From Bordetella sp. (GTDB lineage: Bacteria > Pseudomonadota > Gammaproteobacteria > Burkholderiales > Burkholderiaceae_B), in NCBI GenBank assembly GCA_027450125.1, contig DAIDKG010000274.1, positions 1 through 16,837 on the forward strand: 16,837 nt of DNA, read 5' to 3'. Positions 6,645-15,302 of this stretch are shown one piece after another (the stretch's first letter is position 1; every line of letters starts with the position of its first letter). The notes under the pieces were generated by a model. The model saw only the letters and a program-made list of their open reading frames with translations, searched no databases and was not told where the DNA came from. Position numbers and translations under genes: made by a program.

Positions 6645-7892
6645 TCAGTTGTTCGCCGCGTGCCACGCCGCCAGCTTCTTGCGATATGCCTCGATGTCCG
6701 CGATAGGACGACGCGCCACGCCGGATTCCGCAGCCGCCTGGGCCACCGCCGGAGCGACCGCCGAAATCAAACGCGGATCGAACGGCGTGGGAATGATGTA
6801 GTCCGGACCGAACCCGGCCTCGTCGTGTGCCAGTTCCGCGATCGCCTTCACGCTGGCCAGCTTCATCGCCTCGTTGATGGTCGTGGCGCCGCAATCGAGC
6901 GCGCCGCGGAAGATGAAGGGAAAGCACAGCACGTTGTTGACCTGGTTCGGGTAGTCCGAGCGGCCGGTGGCAATGATGCAGTCGGGGCGGGCGGCGCGGG
7001 CCGCCTCGGGCAGGATCTCGGGCACCGGATTGGCCAGTGCCAGGATGATGGGCCGGTCGGCCATCGTCTTGACCATCTCGGGCGTGAGCGCGCCGGCGGC
7101 CGAACAGCCCAGGAAGATGTCGGCGCCCTTGACCACGTCGGCCAGGGTGCGGGCGTCGGTCGCTTGCGCGTAGCGCTTCTTGTTGGGCTCCATGTCGGCA
7201 TCGCGGCCTTCCCAGATCACGCCGCGCGAATCGACCACATAGATGTGCTCGCGTCGGATGCCCAGGTCGACCATCAGGTCCAGGCAGGCGATGGCCGCGG
7301 CGCCGGCGCCGGAGACCGCGACCTTGACCTGGCCGACCTTCTTGTTCACGACCTTCAGGCCGTTCAGGACCGCGGCCGAGGAGATGATGGCCGTGCCATG
7401 CTGGTCGTCGTGGAAGACCGGCACCTTCATGCGCTCGCGCAGCTTCTTCTCGATGTAGAAGCACTCCGGAGCCTTGATGTCCTCCAGGTTGACGCCGCCC
7501 AGCGTGGGTTCGAGCGCGGCGATGATGTCCACGAGTTTGTCGGGATCGGTCTCGGCCAGTTCGATGTCGAAGACATCGATGCCGGCGAATTTCTGGAACA
7601 GGCAGCCTTTGCCCTCCATGACCGGTTTGGCGGCCATGGGGCCGATATTGCCCAGGCCCAGCACGGCGGTGCCGTTGGAGATGACGCCCACCAGATTGCC
7701 GCGCGAGGTGTAGCGCGAGGCGGCTTGCTCGCCGTGTTCATGGATGGCCATGCAGGCGGCCGCCACGCCGGGAGAATAGGCCAGGGACAGATCGTCCTTG
7801 CCGTTCAGAGGCTTGGTGGGCCTGACCGAAATTTTGCCGGGGGTCGGGTACTCGTGATAGTCCAGGGCTTGCTTGATGAAGGTTTGGTCCAT
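6645..7892 (-). CDS. maeB: Malic enzyme, single-domain form (NADP-type malate dehydrogenase, decarboxylating)
   Basis: A 415-residue enzyme converting malate to pyruvate and CO2 with NAD(P) reduction. N-terminal malic domain: Y39 (S-L-A-Y-S-P-G-V-A) and K95 (M-E-G-K-G) are the expected acid/base pair; E137-D138 and D162-D163 (F-H-D-D-Q-H-G-T-A) supply metal ligands. The nucleotide-binding domain has G195-A-G-A-A-A. The start [21 protein letters not shown] matches the family N terminus; an in-frame TTG at 7925 would add 11 residues but has no better ribosome site. Typical proteobacterial MaeB continues for about 330 more residues with a phosphotransacetylase-like domain; this one stops after the malic domain, so it is the short form. 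Cofactor preference is inferred from sequence resemblance only. It converges on gltA. Confidence 0.92.
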   Translation of the reverse strand: MDQTFIKQALDYHEYPTPGKISVRPTKPLNGKDDLSLAYSPGVAAACMAIHEHGEQAASRYTSRGNLVGVISNGTAVLGLGNIGPMAAKPVMEGKGCLFQKFAGIDVFDIELAETDPDKLVDIIAALEPTLGGVNLEDIKAPECFYIEKKLRERMKVPVFHDDQHGTAIISSAAVLNGLKVVNKKVGQVKVAVSGAGAAAIACLDLMVDLGIRREHIYVVDSRGVIWEGRDADMEPNKKRYAQATDARTLADVVKGADIFLGCSAAGALTPEMVKTMADRPIILALANPVPEILPEAARAARPDCIIATGRSDYPNQVNNVLCFPFIFRGALDCGATTINEAMKLASVKAIAELAHDEAGFGPDYIIPTPFDPRLISAVAPAVAQAAAESGVARRPIADIEAYRKKLAAWHAANN

Positions 7893-8106
7893 GAGGAGCG
7901 GCTTGAAAAAAAGAAAACGATGCAAGGAAAACAGAGTCGATCCTGACGGGAAACCGTACCGAAATGGCTCCTGGATTGCCTTGGATAGGGGCGCAGTGTA
8001 GCGAAGTGGCGCACGGGTTACATGACGCGGCGCAGCAGCCTGTGCGGCACCTGTGTCCCTGCGCTACAGCGGCCCATAAAAAGGCGAAGCCGGACTTGCA
8101 AAGGGG

Positions 8107-8112
8107 TATACT
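8107..8112 (+). promoter_or_regulatory. Candidate -10 element of the odhABL operon
   Basis: TATACT matches the sigma-70 -10 consensus at 5 of 6. No good -35 box lies 16-18 bases upstream, so the promoter may need an activator. A start near 8119 would leave about 145 untranslated bases, enough for the structured leader. Weak support, by eye. Confidence 0.35.
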
Positions 8113-8159
8113 GCCCGCGGTAGCTGTAAAAGGCTCTCTTTGCACAAGGTTCAAATTAT

Positions 8160-8260
8160 CTGTACGGCGCCTTCTGCTCCGCTATCCGCTAAACGGGAAG
8201 CCCGTGTCGCGGAAGGTTTTCCTGCATCGTATCGGGTGAAACGCCCGTCAAGGTGAAGCA
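8160..8260 (+). promoter_or_regulatory. Structured odhA leader, candidate sucA RNA motif
   Basis: The sucA RNA motif is a known conserved structure found only in Burkholderiales, upstream of sucA (= odhA), overlapping the ribosome-binding site; its ligand is unknown. This leader is in the right place in the right group. Seen here: ACGGG (8193-8197) can pair with CCCGT at 8201-8205 or with an identical CCCGT at 8244-8248; CGGG (8233-8236) can pair with CCCG (8244-8247); GGAA/TTCC (8211-8214/8219-8222); and CGCCTT (8168-8173) can pair with the ribosome-binding AAGGTG (8250-8255) with one G-T. Exact limits and membership need a covariance-model search. Confidence 0.6.
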
Positions 8261-8263
8261 CAT

Positions 8264-11134
8264 ATGTCTTCGGAACAAGACTCTCTTTCCAATTCCTATC
8301 TTTTCGGGGGCAACGCCCCTTACGTCGAAGAGCTCTACGAAGCCTATCTCGACAATCCTGGTTCGGTGTCCGACAACTGGCGCACCTACTTCGACCAGCT
8401 CCAGCATGCCCCCGCCACCGATGGCCAGGCGTCCACGCGCGACCAGGCTCATGCGCCCATCGTCCAGTCGTTCGCCGAGCGCGCGCGCGCCAATGCGTTC
8501 ACCGTGCGCGCCGCCGAACCCGACATGTCGGTGGCCAGCAAGCAGGTGGCGGTGCAGTCGCTGATCGGCGCCTACCGCACTCTCGGGTCGCGCTGGGCCG
8601 ACCTCGATCCGCTCAAGCGCCAGGAGCGCCCCAACATTCCCGAGCTCGACCCGGCTTTCTACGGCCTGACCGAAGCCGATCTCGACCAGGAATACGCAGC
8701 GACCAACAGCTATTTCACGACCGCCAGCACCATGACGCTGCGCGAGATCATCAAGGCGCTGCGCGACACCTATTGCCGCAGCATCGGCGCCGAGTTCATG
8801 TACGTGTCCGATCCCGCCGCCAAGCGCTGGATCCGCGAACGCCTCGAGACCACCCGTTCCGCGCCCAGCCACACCAAGGAACAGCAGCGCCGCATCCTGC
8901 AGCAGCTTACCGACGCCGAGGGACTGGAACGTTTCCTGCATACCAAGTACGTCGGCCAGAAGCGCTTCTCGCTCGAAGGCGGCGAAAGCTTCATCGTCGC
9001 CATGGATGAAGTGGTCAACCACGCGACCGAACTGGGCGTGCAGGAGATCGTGGTCGGCATGGCCCATCGCGGGCGCCTGAACCTGCTCGTGAACACCATG
9101 GGCAAGATGCCCGGCGACCTCTTTGCCGAGTTCGAAGGCAAGCATGCCGAAGGCCTGACCGACGGCGACGTGAAATACCACAATGGCTTCTCCAGCGACA
9201 TCTCGGGCCGCGGCGGCCCGGTGCACCTGTCGCTGGCGTTCAATCCCTCCCACCTGGAGATCGTCAACCCGGTCGTCGAGGGCAGCGTACGCGCGCGCCA
9301 GGAGCGCCGCGGCGACCATGACGGCAGCCAGGTGCTGCCGGTGCTGGTGCACGGCGACGCGGCCATCGCCGGCCAGGGCGTCGTGATGGAAACGCTCAAC
9401 CTCGCGCTGACGCGCGGCTACGGCACGGGCGGCACGCTGCACATCGTCATCAACAACCAGATCGGCTTCACCACGTCCGACCCGCGCGATTCGCGTTCCA
9501 CGCTGTATTGCACCGACGTGGTCAAGATGATCGAAGCCCCGGTGTTCCACGTCAATGCCGACGATCCCGACGCGGTGGTGTTCGCCACCCAGCTGGCGCT
9601 GGACTTCCGCACGGAGTTCAAGCGCGACGTCGTCGTCGACATCATCTGCTTCCGCAAGCTGGGCCACAACGAGCAGGACACGCCCGCACTGACCCAGCCG
9701 CTGATGTACAAGAGCATCGGCCATCATCCCGGCACTCGCAAGCTGTACGCCGACAAGCTCACTGCCCAGGGCGTGCTGGCCGAAGGCGAAGCCGACCAGA
9801 TGGTCAAGGACTACCGCCAGCTGATGGAAGACGGGCAGAAGACGGTCGAGCCCGTGCTCACCGACTACCGCAGCAAGCATGCCATCGACTGGTCGCCGTT
9901 CCTGGGCGCCAAATGGACCGACGCGGCCGACACGGCCGTACCGCTGGCCGAGCTCAAGCGCATCGGCGAACGCATCACGACCGTGCCCGAGGGCTTCACG
10001 GTACACCCGCTGGTCAAGAAACTGCTCGCAGACCGTGCCCTGATGGCCAAAGGCGAGCAGAACCTGGACTGGGGCATGGGCGAACACATGGCCTACGCCA
10101 CGCTGGTGGCTTCGGGCTATGCCGTGCGGCTTACCGGCCAGGATGCCGGCCGCGGCACGTTCACCCACCGCCACGCCGTGCTGCACGACCAGAACCGCGA
10201 GCGCTGGAACGACGGCACCTACATCCCGCTGCAGAACGTGTCTGATGGCCAGGCGCCGTTCACCGTGATCGACTCCGTGCTGTCCGAAGAAGCGGTGCTC
10301 GGTTTTGAATACGGCTATGCCTGCGCCGAACCCAATACGCTGACCCTCTGGGAAGCCCAGTTCGGCGATTTCGCCAACGGCGCCCAGGTGGTGATCGACC
10401 AGTTCATCAGCTCCGGCGAAGCCAAGTGGGGGCGCCTGTGCGGCCTCACCATGCTGCTGCCGCACGGCTACGAAGGCCAGGGTCCCGAGCACTCGTCGGC
10501 CCGCATCGAGCGCTATCTGCAGCTGTGCGCCGACAACAATATCCAGGCCGTGCAGCCGACCACCGGCGCGCAGATCTTCCACCTGCTGCGCCGCCAGATG
10601 ATCCGGCCCTTCCGCAAGCCGCTGGTCGTCTTCACGCCCAAGTCGTTGCTGCGCAACAAGGACGCGAGTTCGCCGCTGGCCGATCTGGCCAAGGGGCATT
10701 TCTACCCGGTGATCGGCGAAGTGGACCCGTCCATCAAGGCCGCCTCGGTCAAGCGCGTGCTGGTCTGCTCGGGCAAGGTCTATTACGACCTGGTCCACGC
10801 CCGCAAGGAGCGCGGCGCCGAGCACGTCGCCATCATCCGCATCGAGCAGCTCTATCCCTTCGCCCACAAGGCCTTCGAAGCCGAGCTGAAAAAATACAGC
10901 AAGGCCACCGAGGTCGTTTGGGTGCAGGACGAGCCGCAGAACCAGGGTCCCTGGTTCTACGTCCAGCATCACTTGTACGAGAACATGAGCGAAGGCCAGA
11001 AGCTGGGTTACGCCGGGCGTCCGGCCTCGGCCTCGCCTGCCGTGGGCTACATGGCCAAGCACATGGAGCAGCTCAAGACGCTCCTGGATCAGGCCTACGC
11101 GCCCAAGTACAAGGGTTTCATGCTGACCAAGTAA
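8264..11134 (+). CDS. odhA: 2-oxoglutarate dehydrogenase E1 component
   Basis: A 956-residue thiamine-diphosphate enzyme (also called sucA) that decarboxylates 2-oxoglutarate and passes the succinyl group to the lipoyl arm of E2. The N-terminal tail has [11 protein letters not shown] (residues 10-20), typical of the family. The dehydrogenase domain has H268 in G-M-A-H-R-G-R-L-N. The thiamine-diphosphate/Mg fold contains H-V-N-A-D433-D-P-D and ends in [10 protein letters not shown]. The transketolase-like pyrimidine domain carries [13 protein letters not shown] (about 624-637). Length is near E. coli SucA (933). ATG 8264 follows AAGGTG at 8250-8255. First gene of odhABL. Confidence 0.97.
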   Translation: MSSEQDSLSNSYLFGGNAPYVEELYEAYLDNPGSVSDNWRTYFDQLQHAPATDGQASTRDQAHAPIVQSFAERARANAFTVRAAEPDMSVASKQVAVQSLIGAYRTLGSRWADLDPLKRQERPNIPELDPAFYGLTEADLDQEYAATNSYFTTASTMTLREIIKALRDTYCRSIGAEFMYVSDPAAKRWIRERLETTRSAPSHTKEQQRRILQQLTDAEGLERFLHTKYVGQKRFSLEGGESFIVAMDEVVNHATELGVQEIVVGMAHRGRLNLLVNTMGKMPGDLFAEFEGKHAEGLTDGDVKYHNGFSSDISGRGGPVHLSLAFNPSHLEIVNPVVEGSVRARQERRGDHDGSQVLPVLVHGDAAIAGQGVVMETLNLALTRGYGTGGTLHIVINNQIGFTTSDPRDSRSTLYCTDVVKMIEAPVFHVNADDPDAVVFATQLALDFRTEFKRDVVVDIICFRKLGHNEQDTPALTQPLMYKSIGHHPGTRKLYADKLTAQGVLAEGEADQMVKDYRQLMEDGQKTVEPVLTDYRSKHAIDWSPFLGAKWTDAADTAVPLAELKRIGERITTVPEGFTVHPLVKKLLADRALMAKGEQNLDWGMGEHMAYATLVASGYAVRLTGQDAGRGTFTHRHAVLHDQNRERWNDGTYIPLQNVSDGQAPFTVIDSVLSEEAVLGFEYGYACAEPNTLTLWEAQFGDFANGAQVVIDQFISSGEAKWGRLCGLTMLLPHGYEGQGPEHSSARIERYLQLCADNNIQAVQPTTGAQIFHLLRRQMIRPFRKPLVVFTPKSLLRNKDASSPLADLAKGHFYPVIGEVDPSIKAASVKRVLVCSGKVYYDLVHARKERGAEHVAIIRIEQLYPFAHKAFEAELKKYSKATEVVWVQDEPQNQGPWFYVQHHLYENMSEGQKLGYAGRPASASPAVGYMAKHMEQLKTLLDQAYAPKYKGFMLTK

Positions 11135-11144
11135 GCACATGTAC

Positions 11145-11179
11145 CCGGGCGGGCCCCGATCGAGGCCCGCCCGGCTTTT
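11145..11179 (+). terminator. Strong hairpin with T run between odhA and odhB
   Basis: CCGGGCGGGCC (11145-11155) pairs perfectly with GGCCCGCCCGG (11164-11174) around an 8-base loop, followed by CTTTTC. It begins 10 bases after the odhA stop. The 11-bp all-GC stem is strong, but the T tract is only four long, so it probably allows read-through into odhB while lowering E2/E3 message or marking a processing site. Confidence 0.7.
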
Positions 11180-11219
11180 CATCAGAACATCGAACAATCA
11201 AACAAACGGGATATCCATC

Positions 11220-12446
11220 ATGGCCATTACCGACGTCGTCGTTCCCCAATTGTCCGAGTCCATCTCGGAAGCCACCCTGCTGAACTGGAAGAAGAAAGCC
11301 GGCGAAGCCGTCTCCGCCGACGAAACCCTCATCGAAATCGAGACCGACAAGGTCGTGCTCGAAGTGCCCGCGCCTGCTTCGGGCGTGCTGGCCGAAATCA
11401 TCGAAGCCGACGGCGCCACCGTCACCTCTGGCCAGTTGCTGGCCAGGATCGACACTGCTGCCAAGGCCGCCGCGGCTCCGGCTCCGGCTGCCTCAGCACC
11501 GGCGCCTGCCGCCCCTGCTGCCCCTGCCGTCGCCGCTGCCGCTGTGGCGGCCGTGCCCGCCAGCAATGCCGCTGCCGGCGTCGCCTCGCCCGCCGCCTCG
11601 AAGATCCTGGCCGAGAAGGGCGTGGATGCCGCCTCCGTGGCCGGGTCCGGCCGCGACGGCCGCGTGACCAAGGGCGACGCGCTGGCCGCTTCGGCCGCGC
11701 CCAAGGCAGCCGCCGTGGCCGCTCCTGCGACCCTGTCGCTGGATGGCCGTCCCGAGCAGCGCGTGCCCATGAGCCGCCTGCGCGCCCGTGTGGCCGAGCG
11801 CCTGCTCCAGTCGCAGTCCGAAAACGCCATCCTGACGACCTTCAACGAGGTCAACATGAAGGCGGTCATCGATCTGCGCAACAAGTACAAGGAAAAATTC
11901 GAGAAGGACCACGGCGTCAAGCTCGGGTTCATGTCCTTCTTCGTCAAGGCCGCTGTCGCCGCGCTCAAGAAGTACCCGATCATCAACGCCTCGGTGGACG
12001 GCAAGGACATCATCTACCACGGCTACTTCGACATCGGCATCGCCGTGGGCAGCCCGCGCGGCCTGGTGGTGCCCATTCTGCGCAACGCCGATCAGCTCTC
12101 GATCGCCGACATCGAAAAGGCCATCGCCGATTTCGGCCGCCGTGCGGCCGACGGCAAACTGGGCATCGAAGAGATGACCGGCGGCACCTTCTCCATCTCC
12201 AACGGCGGCGTGTTCGGCTCGATGCTCTCCACCCCCATCATCAACCCGCCGCAGTCGGCCATCCTGGGCATTCATGCCACCAAGGACCGGCCCGTGGTCG
12301 AGAACGGCCAAGTCGTCATCCGTCCGATCAACTATCTGGCCATGTCCTACGACCACCGCATCATCGACGGCCGCGAAGCCGTGCTGGGCCTGGTGGCCAT
12401 GAAGGAAGCGCTGGAAGATCCGCAGCGCATGCTACTGGACCTGTAA
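11220..12446 (+). CDS. odhB: Dihydrolipoyllysine succinyltransferase (E2 of 2-oxoglutarate dehydrogenase)
   Basis: A 408-residue core subunit (also called sucB) that transfers succinyl from E1 to CoA. One lipoyl domain at about 1-78 has the lipoylated lysine at K44 (E-T-D-K44-V). An Ala/Pro linker spans about 80-120. The peripheral subunit-binding domain (about 122-158: [20 protein letters not shown]) binds E1/E3. The catalytic acyltransferase domain ends with H379-R-I-I-D383-G, matching E. coli His375/Asp379. Length fits (E. coli 405). I start at ATG 11220 ([10 protein letters not shown]); the in-frame ATG at 11139 would run through the odhA-odhB hairpin. GGGA at 11208-11211 is the ribosome site. 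Confidence 0.96.
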   Translation: MAITDVVVPQLSESISEATLLNWKKKAGEAVSADETLIEIETDKVVLEVPAPASGVLAEIIEADGATVTSGQLLARIDTAAKAAAAPAPAASAPAPAAPAAPAVAAAAVAAVPASNAAAGVASPAASKILAEKGVDAASVAGSGRDGRVTKGDALAASAAPKAAAVAAPATLSLDGRPEQRVPMSRLRARVAERLLQSQSENAILTTFNEVNMKAVIDLRNKYKEKFEKDHGVKLGFMSFFVKAAVAALKKYPIINASVDGKDIIYHGYFDIGIAVGSPRGLVVPILRNADQLSIADIEKAIADFGRRAADGKLGIEEMTGGTFSISNGGVFGSMLSTPIINPPQSAILGIHATKDRPVVENGQVVIRPINYLAMSYDHRIIDGREAVLGLVAMKEALEDPQRMLLDL

Positions 12447-12461
12447 ACGGAGCGTATCGAC

Positions 12462-13889
12462 ATGGCTAAGCAATTCGACGTGATCGTCATCGGCGCCGGC
12501 CCCGGAGGCTACATCGCCGCCATCCGCGCGGCCCAGCTCGGCATGTCCGTGGCCTGCATCGACGCCTGGCAGAACGGCCAGGGCGGCCCGGCTCCCGGCG
12601 GCACCTGCACCAACGTGGGCTGCATTCCCTCGAAGGCGCTGCTGCAGTCTTCCGAGCACTATGAGGCCGCCGGCCATCACTTTGCCGAGCATGGCATCGA
12701 GGTCAAGGGCCTGGGGCTGAAGCTGGACACCATGATTGGCCGCAAGAACAGCGTGGTCAAGCAGAACAACGACGGCATCCTCTACCTGTTCAAGAAGAAC
12801 AAGGTCACCTTCTTCCACGGCAAGGGCGCCTTCGCCGGCAAGGCCGACGGCGGCTATGCGGTCAAGGTCTCCGGCACCGCCAGCGAAGATCTGGTGGGCA
12901 AGCACATTGTCGTGGCGACGGGTTCGTCGCCGCGCGCGCTGCCCGGTTTGCCTTTCGACGAAAAGGTCGTGCTGTCCAACGACGGCGCCCTGAGCATCGA
13001 TACCGTGCCCAAGAAGCTGGGCGTGATCGGCGGCGGCGTGATCGGACTGGAAATGGGCAGCGTGTGGCGTCGGCTGGGCGCCGAAGTCACCGTCCTGGAA
13101 GCCATGCCCGAGTTTCTGGCCATGGCAGACCAGCAGGTTGCCAAGGAAGCGCAGAAAATCTTCACCAAGCAGGGGCTGGTCATCGAAACCGGCATCAAGC
13201 TCGGAGAGGTCAAGGCGACCGCGAAGAGCGTCACCGTGCCCTACACCAATGCCAAGGGCGAAGAGCAGAAACTGGTGGTGGACAAGCTGATCGTCTCGAT
13301 CGGCCGCGTCCCCTACACGGGCGGGCTGGCCCCCGAGACCGTGGGCCTGCAGCTGGACGAACGCGGCTTCGTGGCGGTGGACGGCCAGTGCAAGACCAAC
13401 CTGCCCAATGTCTGGGCCATCGGCGACGTCGTGCGCGGTCCGATGCTGGCGCACAAGGCCGAAGAAGAAGGCGTGGCGGTTGCCGAGCGCATCGCCGGCC
13501 AGCACGGCCACGTCAACTTCGACACGATTCCGTCGGTGATCTACACGTCACCGGAAATTGCCTGGGTGGGCAAGAACGAGCAGCAGCTCAAGAAGGAAGG
13601 CCGCGAATACAGGGCCGGCTCCTTTCCGTTCCTGGCCAACGGCCGCGCCCGCGCGCTGGGCGATACCTCCGGCTTTGCCAAGGTCATCGCCGACGCCAAG
13701 ACCGACGAAGTTCTCGGCGTGCACATCATCGGCCCCATGGCTTCCGAGCTGATCGCCGAGGCCGTGACCATCATGGAATTCAAGGGCGCTTCCGAGGACA
13801 TCGCCCGCATCTGCCACGCCCACCCCACGCTGTCGGAGTCGGTGAAGGAAGCCGCCCTGGCCGTGGACAAGCGCGCGCTGAATTTCTGA
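12462..13889 (+). CDS. odhL: Dihydrolipoamide dehydrogenase (E3)
   Basis: A 475-residue flavoprotein (lpd family) that reoxidises the dihydrolipoyl arm of E2 and reduces NAD. The FAD motif is G11-x-G13-P-G-G16; the redox disulfide is C49-T-N-V-G-C54; the NAD-binding motif G-G-G-V-I-G-L-E lies near 188; the C-terminal base pair is H454-P-T-L-S-E459. There is no N-terminal lipoyl domain, unlike some pyruvate dehydrogenase E3 proteins in Burkholderiales, which fits a partner dedicated to the odh complex. GGAG at 12449-12452 precedes the ATG. It is 15 bp after odhB, so the two are surely cotranscribed. Confidence 0.96.
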   Translation: MAKQFDVIVIGAGPGGYIAAIRAAQLGMSVACIDAWQNGQGGPAPGGTCTNVGCIPSKALLQSSEHYEAAGHHFAEHGIEVKGLGLKLDTMIGRKNSVVKQNNDGILYLFKKNKVTFFHGKGAFAGKADGGYAVKVSGTASEDLVGKHIVVATGSSPRALPGLPFDEKVVLSNDGALSIDTVPKKLGVIGGGVIGLEMGSVWRRLGAEVTVLEAMPEFLAMADQQVAKEAQKIFTKQGLVIETGIKLGEVKATAKSVTVPYTNAKGEEQKLVVDKLIVSIGRVPYTGGLAPETVGLQLDERGFVAVDGQCKTNLPNVWAIGDVVRGPMLAHKAEEEGVAVAERIAGQHGHVNFDTIPSVIYTSPEIAWVGKNEQQLKKEGREYRAGSFPFLANGRARALGDTSGFAKVIADAKTDEVLGVHIIGPMASELIAEAVTIMEFKGASEDIARICHAHPTLSESVKEAALAVDKRALNF

Positions 13890-14170
13890 GGTTCTGGCGC
13901 AGTGGGCGAGCCGTCGCCTGCTGCGCCTGCTGCTTGCCGATGGGGCGAGCAGCGCGCGATTCTGCCGGCCCGGGGCCCGGAGCGATTCGAGCCGCCGGGC
14001 GTGCATGCTCACCCCCCTTTTGGGCTGGGCATCGGAACTGCGCCGGGGCGGCCGTGTCTGCCTGAGAACCCGACGCAGCGGATCGACCGGCGATGCAGCG
14101 ACTCAGGAACGCAAACAATTGGGCGGTTCTCTTGGAAAAAAGGGAGCCGCCTATTTCATATCCGCCAGCG
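13890..14170. other. odhL-zapE intergenic region
   Basis: This 281-bp gap contains only short unsupported open frames. A hairpin GCTGCTTGCC (13929-13938) / GGCGAGCAGC (13944-13953), with one G-T pair and loop GATGG, lies 40 bases after odhL without a T run. Further GC-rich short palindromes follow near 13980. The right end holds a terminator-like hairpin at 14122-14151. No promoter is obvious. Confidence 0.6.
14122..14157 (+). terminator. Terminator-like hairpin before zapE
   Basis: GGCGGTTCTC (14122-14131) pairs with GGGAGCCGCC (14142-14151) through 10 pairs including two G-T, with an A-rich 10-base loop, followed by TATTTC. It could end the odhABL transcript. It finishes only 19 bases before the zapE ATG, so it could instead act as a leader structure for zapE. 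The T tract is weak. Confidence 0.5.
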
Positions 14171-15265
14171 ATGAACGTCCAGGAATACTACGAACAGGCC
14201 CTAGCCGAACGCGGCTATCAGTCCGATCCGGCCCAGCAGCGCGCCATCAATCGCCTGCAGCGTTACTACGACGACTGGGTGCACTACAAGGCCCTGCGCA
14301 GCAACGCCCTAAAAAAGCTGCTCAACCGCCCGGAGGTGCCGCGCGGCGTTTACCTGTGGGGCGGAGTGGGCCGTGGCAAGAGCTTTCTGATGGACGCTTT
14401 CTACGCCACCGTTCCGGTAGTGCGCAAGACACGGCTGCATTTTCACGAGTTCATGCGTGGCGTGCACCGCGAGCTGGAAGAGGTCAAGGGCATGCAGGAT
14501 CCGCTGGACGAAGTCGCGCGCCGCATCGCGCGCCGCTACCGGCTGATCTGCTTCGACGAATTCCATGTGTCGGACATTGCCGATGCCATGATCCTGTATC
14601 GCCTGCTGCTCAAGCTGTTCGAGCACGGTACCTCTTTCATCATGACTTCCAACTACGAGCCGTCCACGCTTTACCCCGACGGCTTGCACCGCGACCGCAT
14701 CCTGCCGGCCATCGAGCTGATCCGCAAGCGCATGGACGTGCTCAACGTGGATGCCGGCGTCGACTACCGGCGCCGCACGCTGGAGCAGGTGCGGAGCTAT
14801 CACTGCCCGCTCGACGAAGAGGCGAACGCGGCACTGCAGGACGCCTTCGACAGGCTGGCCGATACGCCGCCCGAGAAAATCCCGGTGCTGCACATCGAGC
14901 ACCGCGAGATCAGAGCGCTGGCGCTGGCCGGCACGGTGGTGTGGTTCGATTTCGCCACGCTGTGCGGCGGGCCGCGCTCGCAGAACGACTATCTCGAGCT
15001 GGCCAGCCGCTTCAATGCGGTCATACTCTCGGGGGTGCCGCGAATGGGTCCCAGGCATCAGTCTGAAGCGCGCCGCTTCACCTGGCTGGTGGACGTCTTC
15101 TACGATCACAAGGTCAAGCTCATCATGTCGGCGCAATGTCCGCCCGAGGAGCTTTATACCGACGGGGCTTTTGCCGGCGAGTTCCAGCGGACGGTGTCGC
15201 GCATCCTGGAAATGCAATCCAAGGAGTACCTGGAGTCGGAACGGCGACACACCGTCGACCTGTAG
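14171..15265 (+). CDS. zapE: ZapE/AFG1-family ATPase
   Basis: A 364-residue P-loop ATPase of the AFG1-like family. E. coli ZapE (375 residues) associates with the Z-ring and affects division under low oxygen and heat; mitochondrial AFG1 is linked to respiratory complex turnover. Walker A is G64-G-V-G-R-G-K70-S71; Walker B is L-I-C-F-D129-E130-F-H. A sensor-like T-S-N-Y-E-P and a conserved S-G-V-P-R-M C-terminal segment are present. ATG 14171 (M-N-V-Q-E-Y-Y) is chosen because family similarity begins there; the in-frame ATG at 14093 would put the 14122-14151 hairpin inside the coding region. The ribosome-binding sequence is poor. Substrate is unknown. Confidence 0.9.
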   Translation: MNVQEYYEQALAERGYQSDPAQQRAINRLQRYYDDWVHYKALRSNALKKLLNRPEVPRGVYLWGGVGRGKSFLMDAFYATVPVVRKTRLHFHEFMRGVHRELEEVKGMQDPLDEVARRIARRYRLICFDEFHVSDIADAMILYRLLLKLFEHGTSFIMTSNYEPSTLYPDGLHRDRILPAIELIRKRMDVLNVDAGVDYRRRTLEQVRSYHCPLDEEANAALQDAFDRLADTPPEKIPVLHIEHREIRALALAGTVVWFDFATLCGGPRSQNDYLELASRFNAVILSGVPRMGPRHQSEARRFTWLVDVFYDHKVKLIMSAQCPPEELYTDGAFAGEFQRTVSRILEMQSKEYLESERRHTVDL

Positions 15266-15273
15266 CAGCCGGC

Positions 15274-15288
15274 CGGGCCATGGGCCCG
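15274..15288. other. Hairpin between convergent zapE and GGDEF genes
   Basis: CGGGCC (15274-15279) pairs with GGCCCG (15283-15288) around ATG. It occupies most of the 37-bp gap between two convergent stop codons. There is no T tract on either strand, so it may impede read-through or transcript decay rather than act as a classical terminator. Confidence 0.4.
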
Positions 15289-15302
15289 ATCCGCGCGCCT
15301 GC

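Larger units (their letters stand above)
7893..8263. other. Divergent malic enzyme / odhA intergenic region
   Basis: This 371-bp gap contains no supported gene. The malic enzyme side (7893-8000) shows no good ribosome-binding sequence and only a weak -10-like TACACT (complement of 7995-8000). The odhA side has a -10-like TATACT (8107-8112) and a leader of about 145 bases rich in alternative hairpins. Confidence 0.6.

Noticed and set aside
7893-7925. TTG start giving an 11-residue longer malic enzyme
   Set aside because: The extension (L-F-F-K-P-rich) is not part of the family N terminus, and the ATG at 7892 begins the conserved M-D-Q-x(6)-D-Y-H-E sequence.
8189-11197. 1002-codon open frame on the minus strand opposite odhA
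   Set aside because: Antisense shadow of odhA with the same His/Gly/Ala/Val-rich composition and no motif; odhA is unambiguous.
11139-11219. 27-residue N-terminal extension of OdhB
   Set aside because: It would translate the odhA-odhB hairpin and precede the canonical E2 start [13 protein letters not shown] at 11208-11211 serves the ATG at 11220.
13902-14174. 90-codon frame between odhL and zapE, and other short frames in that gap
   Set aside because: Low-complexity Pro/Ala/Arg composition, no good ribosome site, and it runs through the 14122-14151 hairpin into the zapE start.
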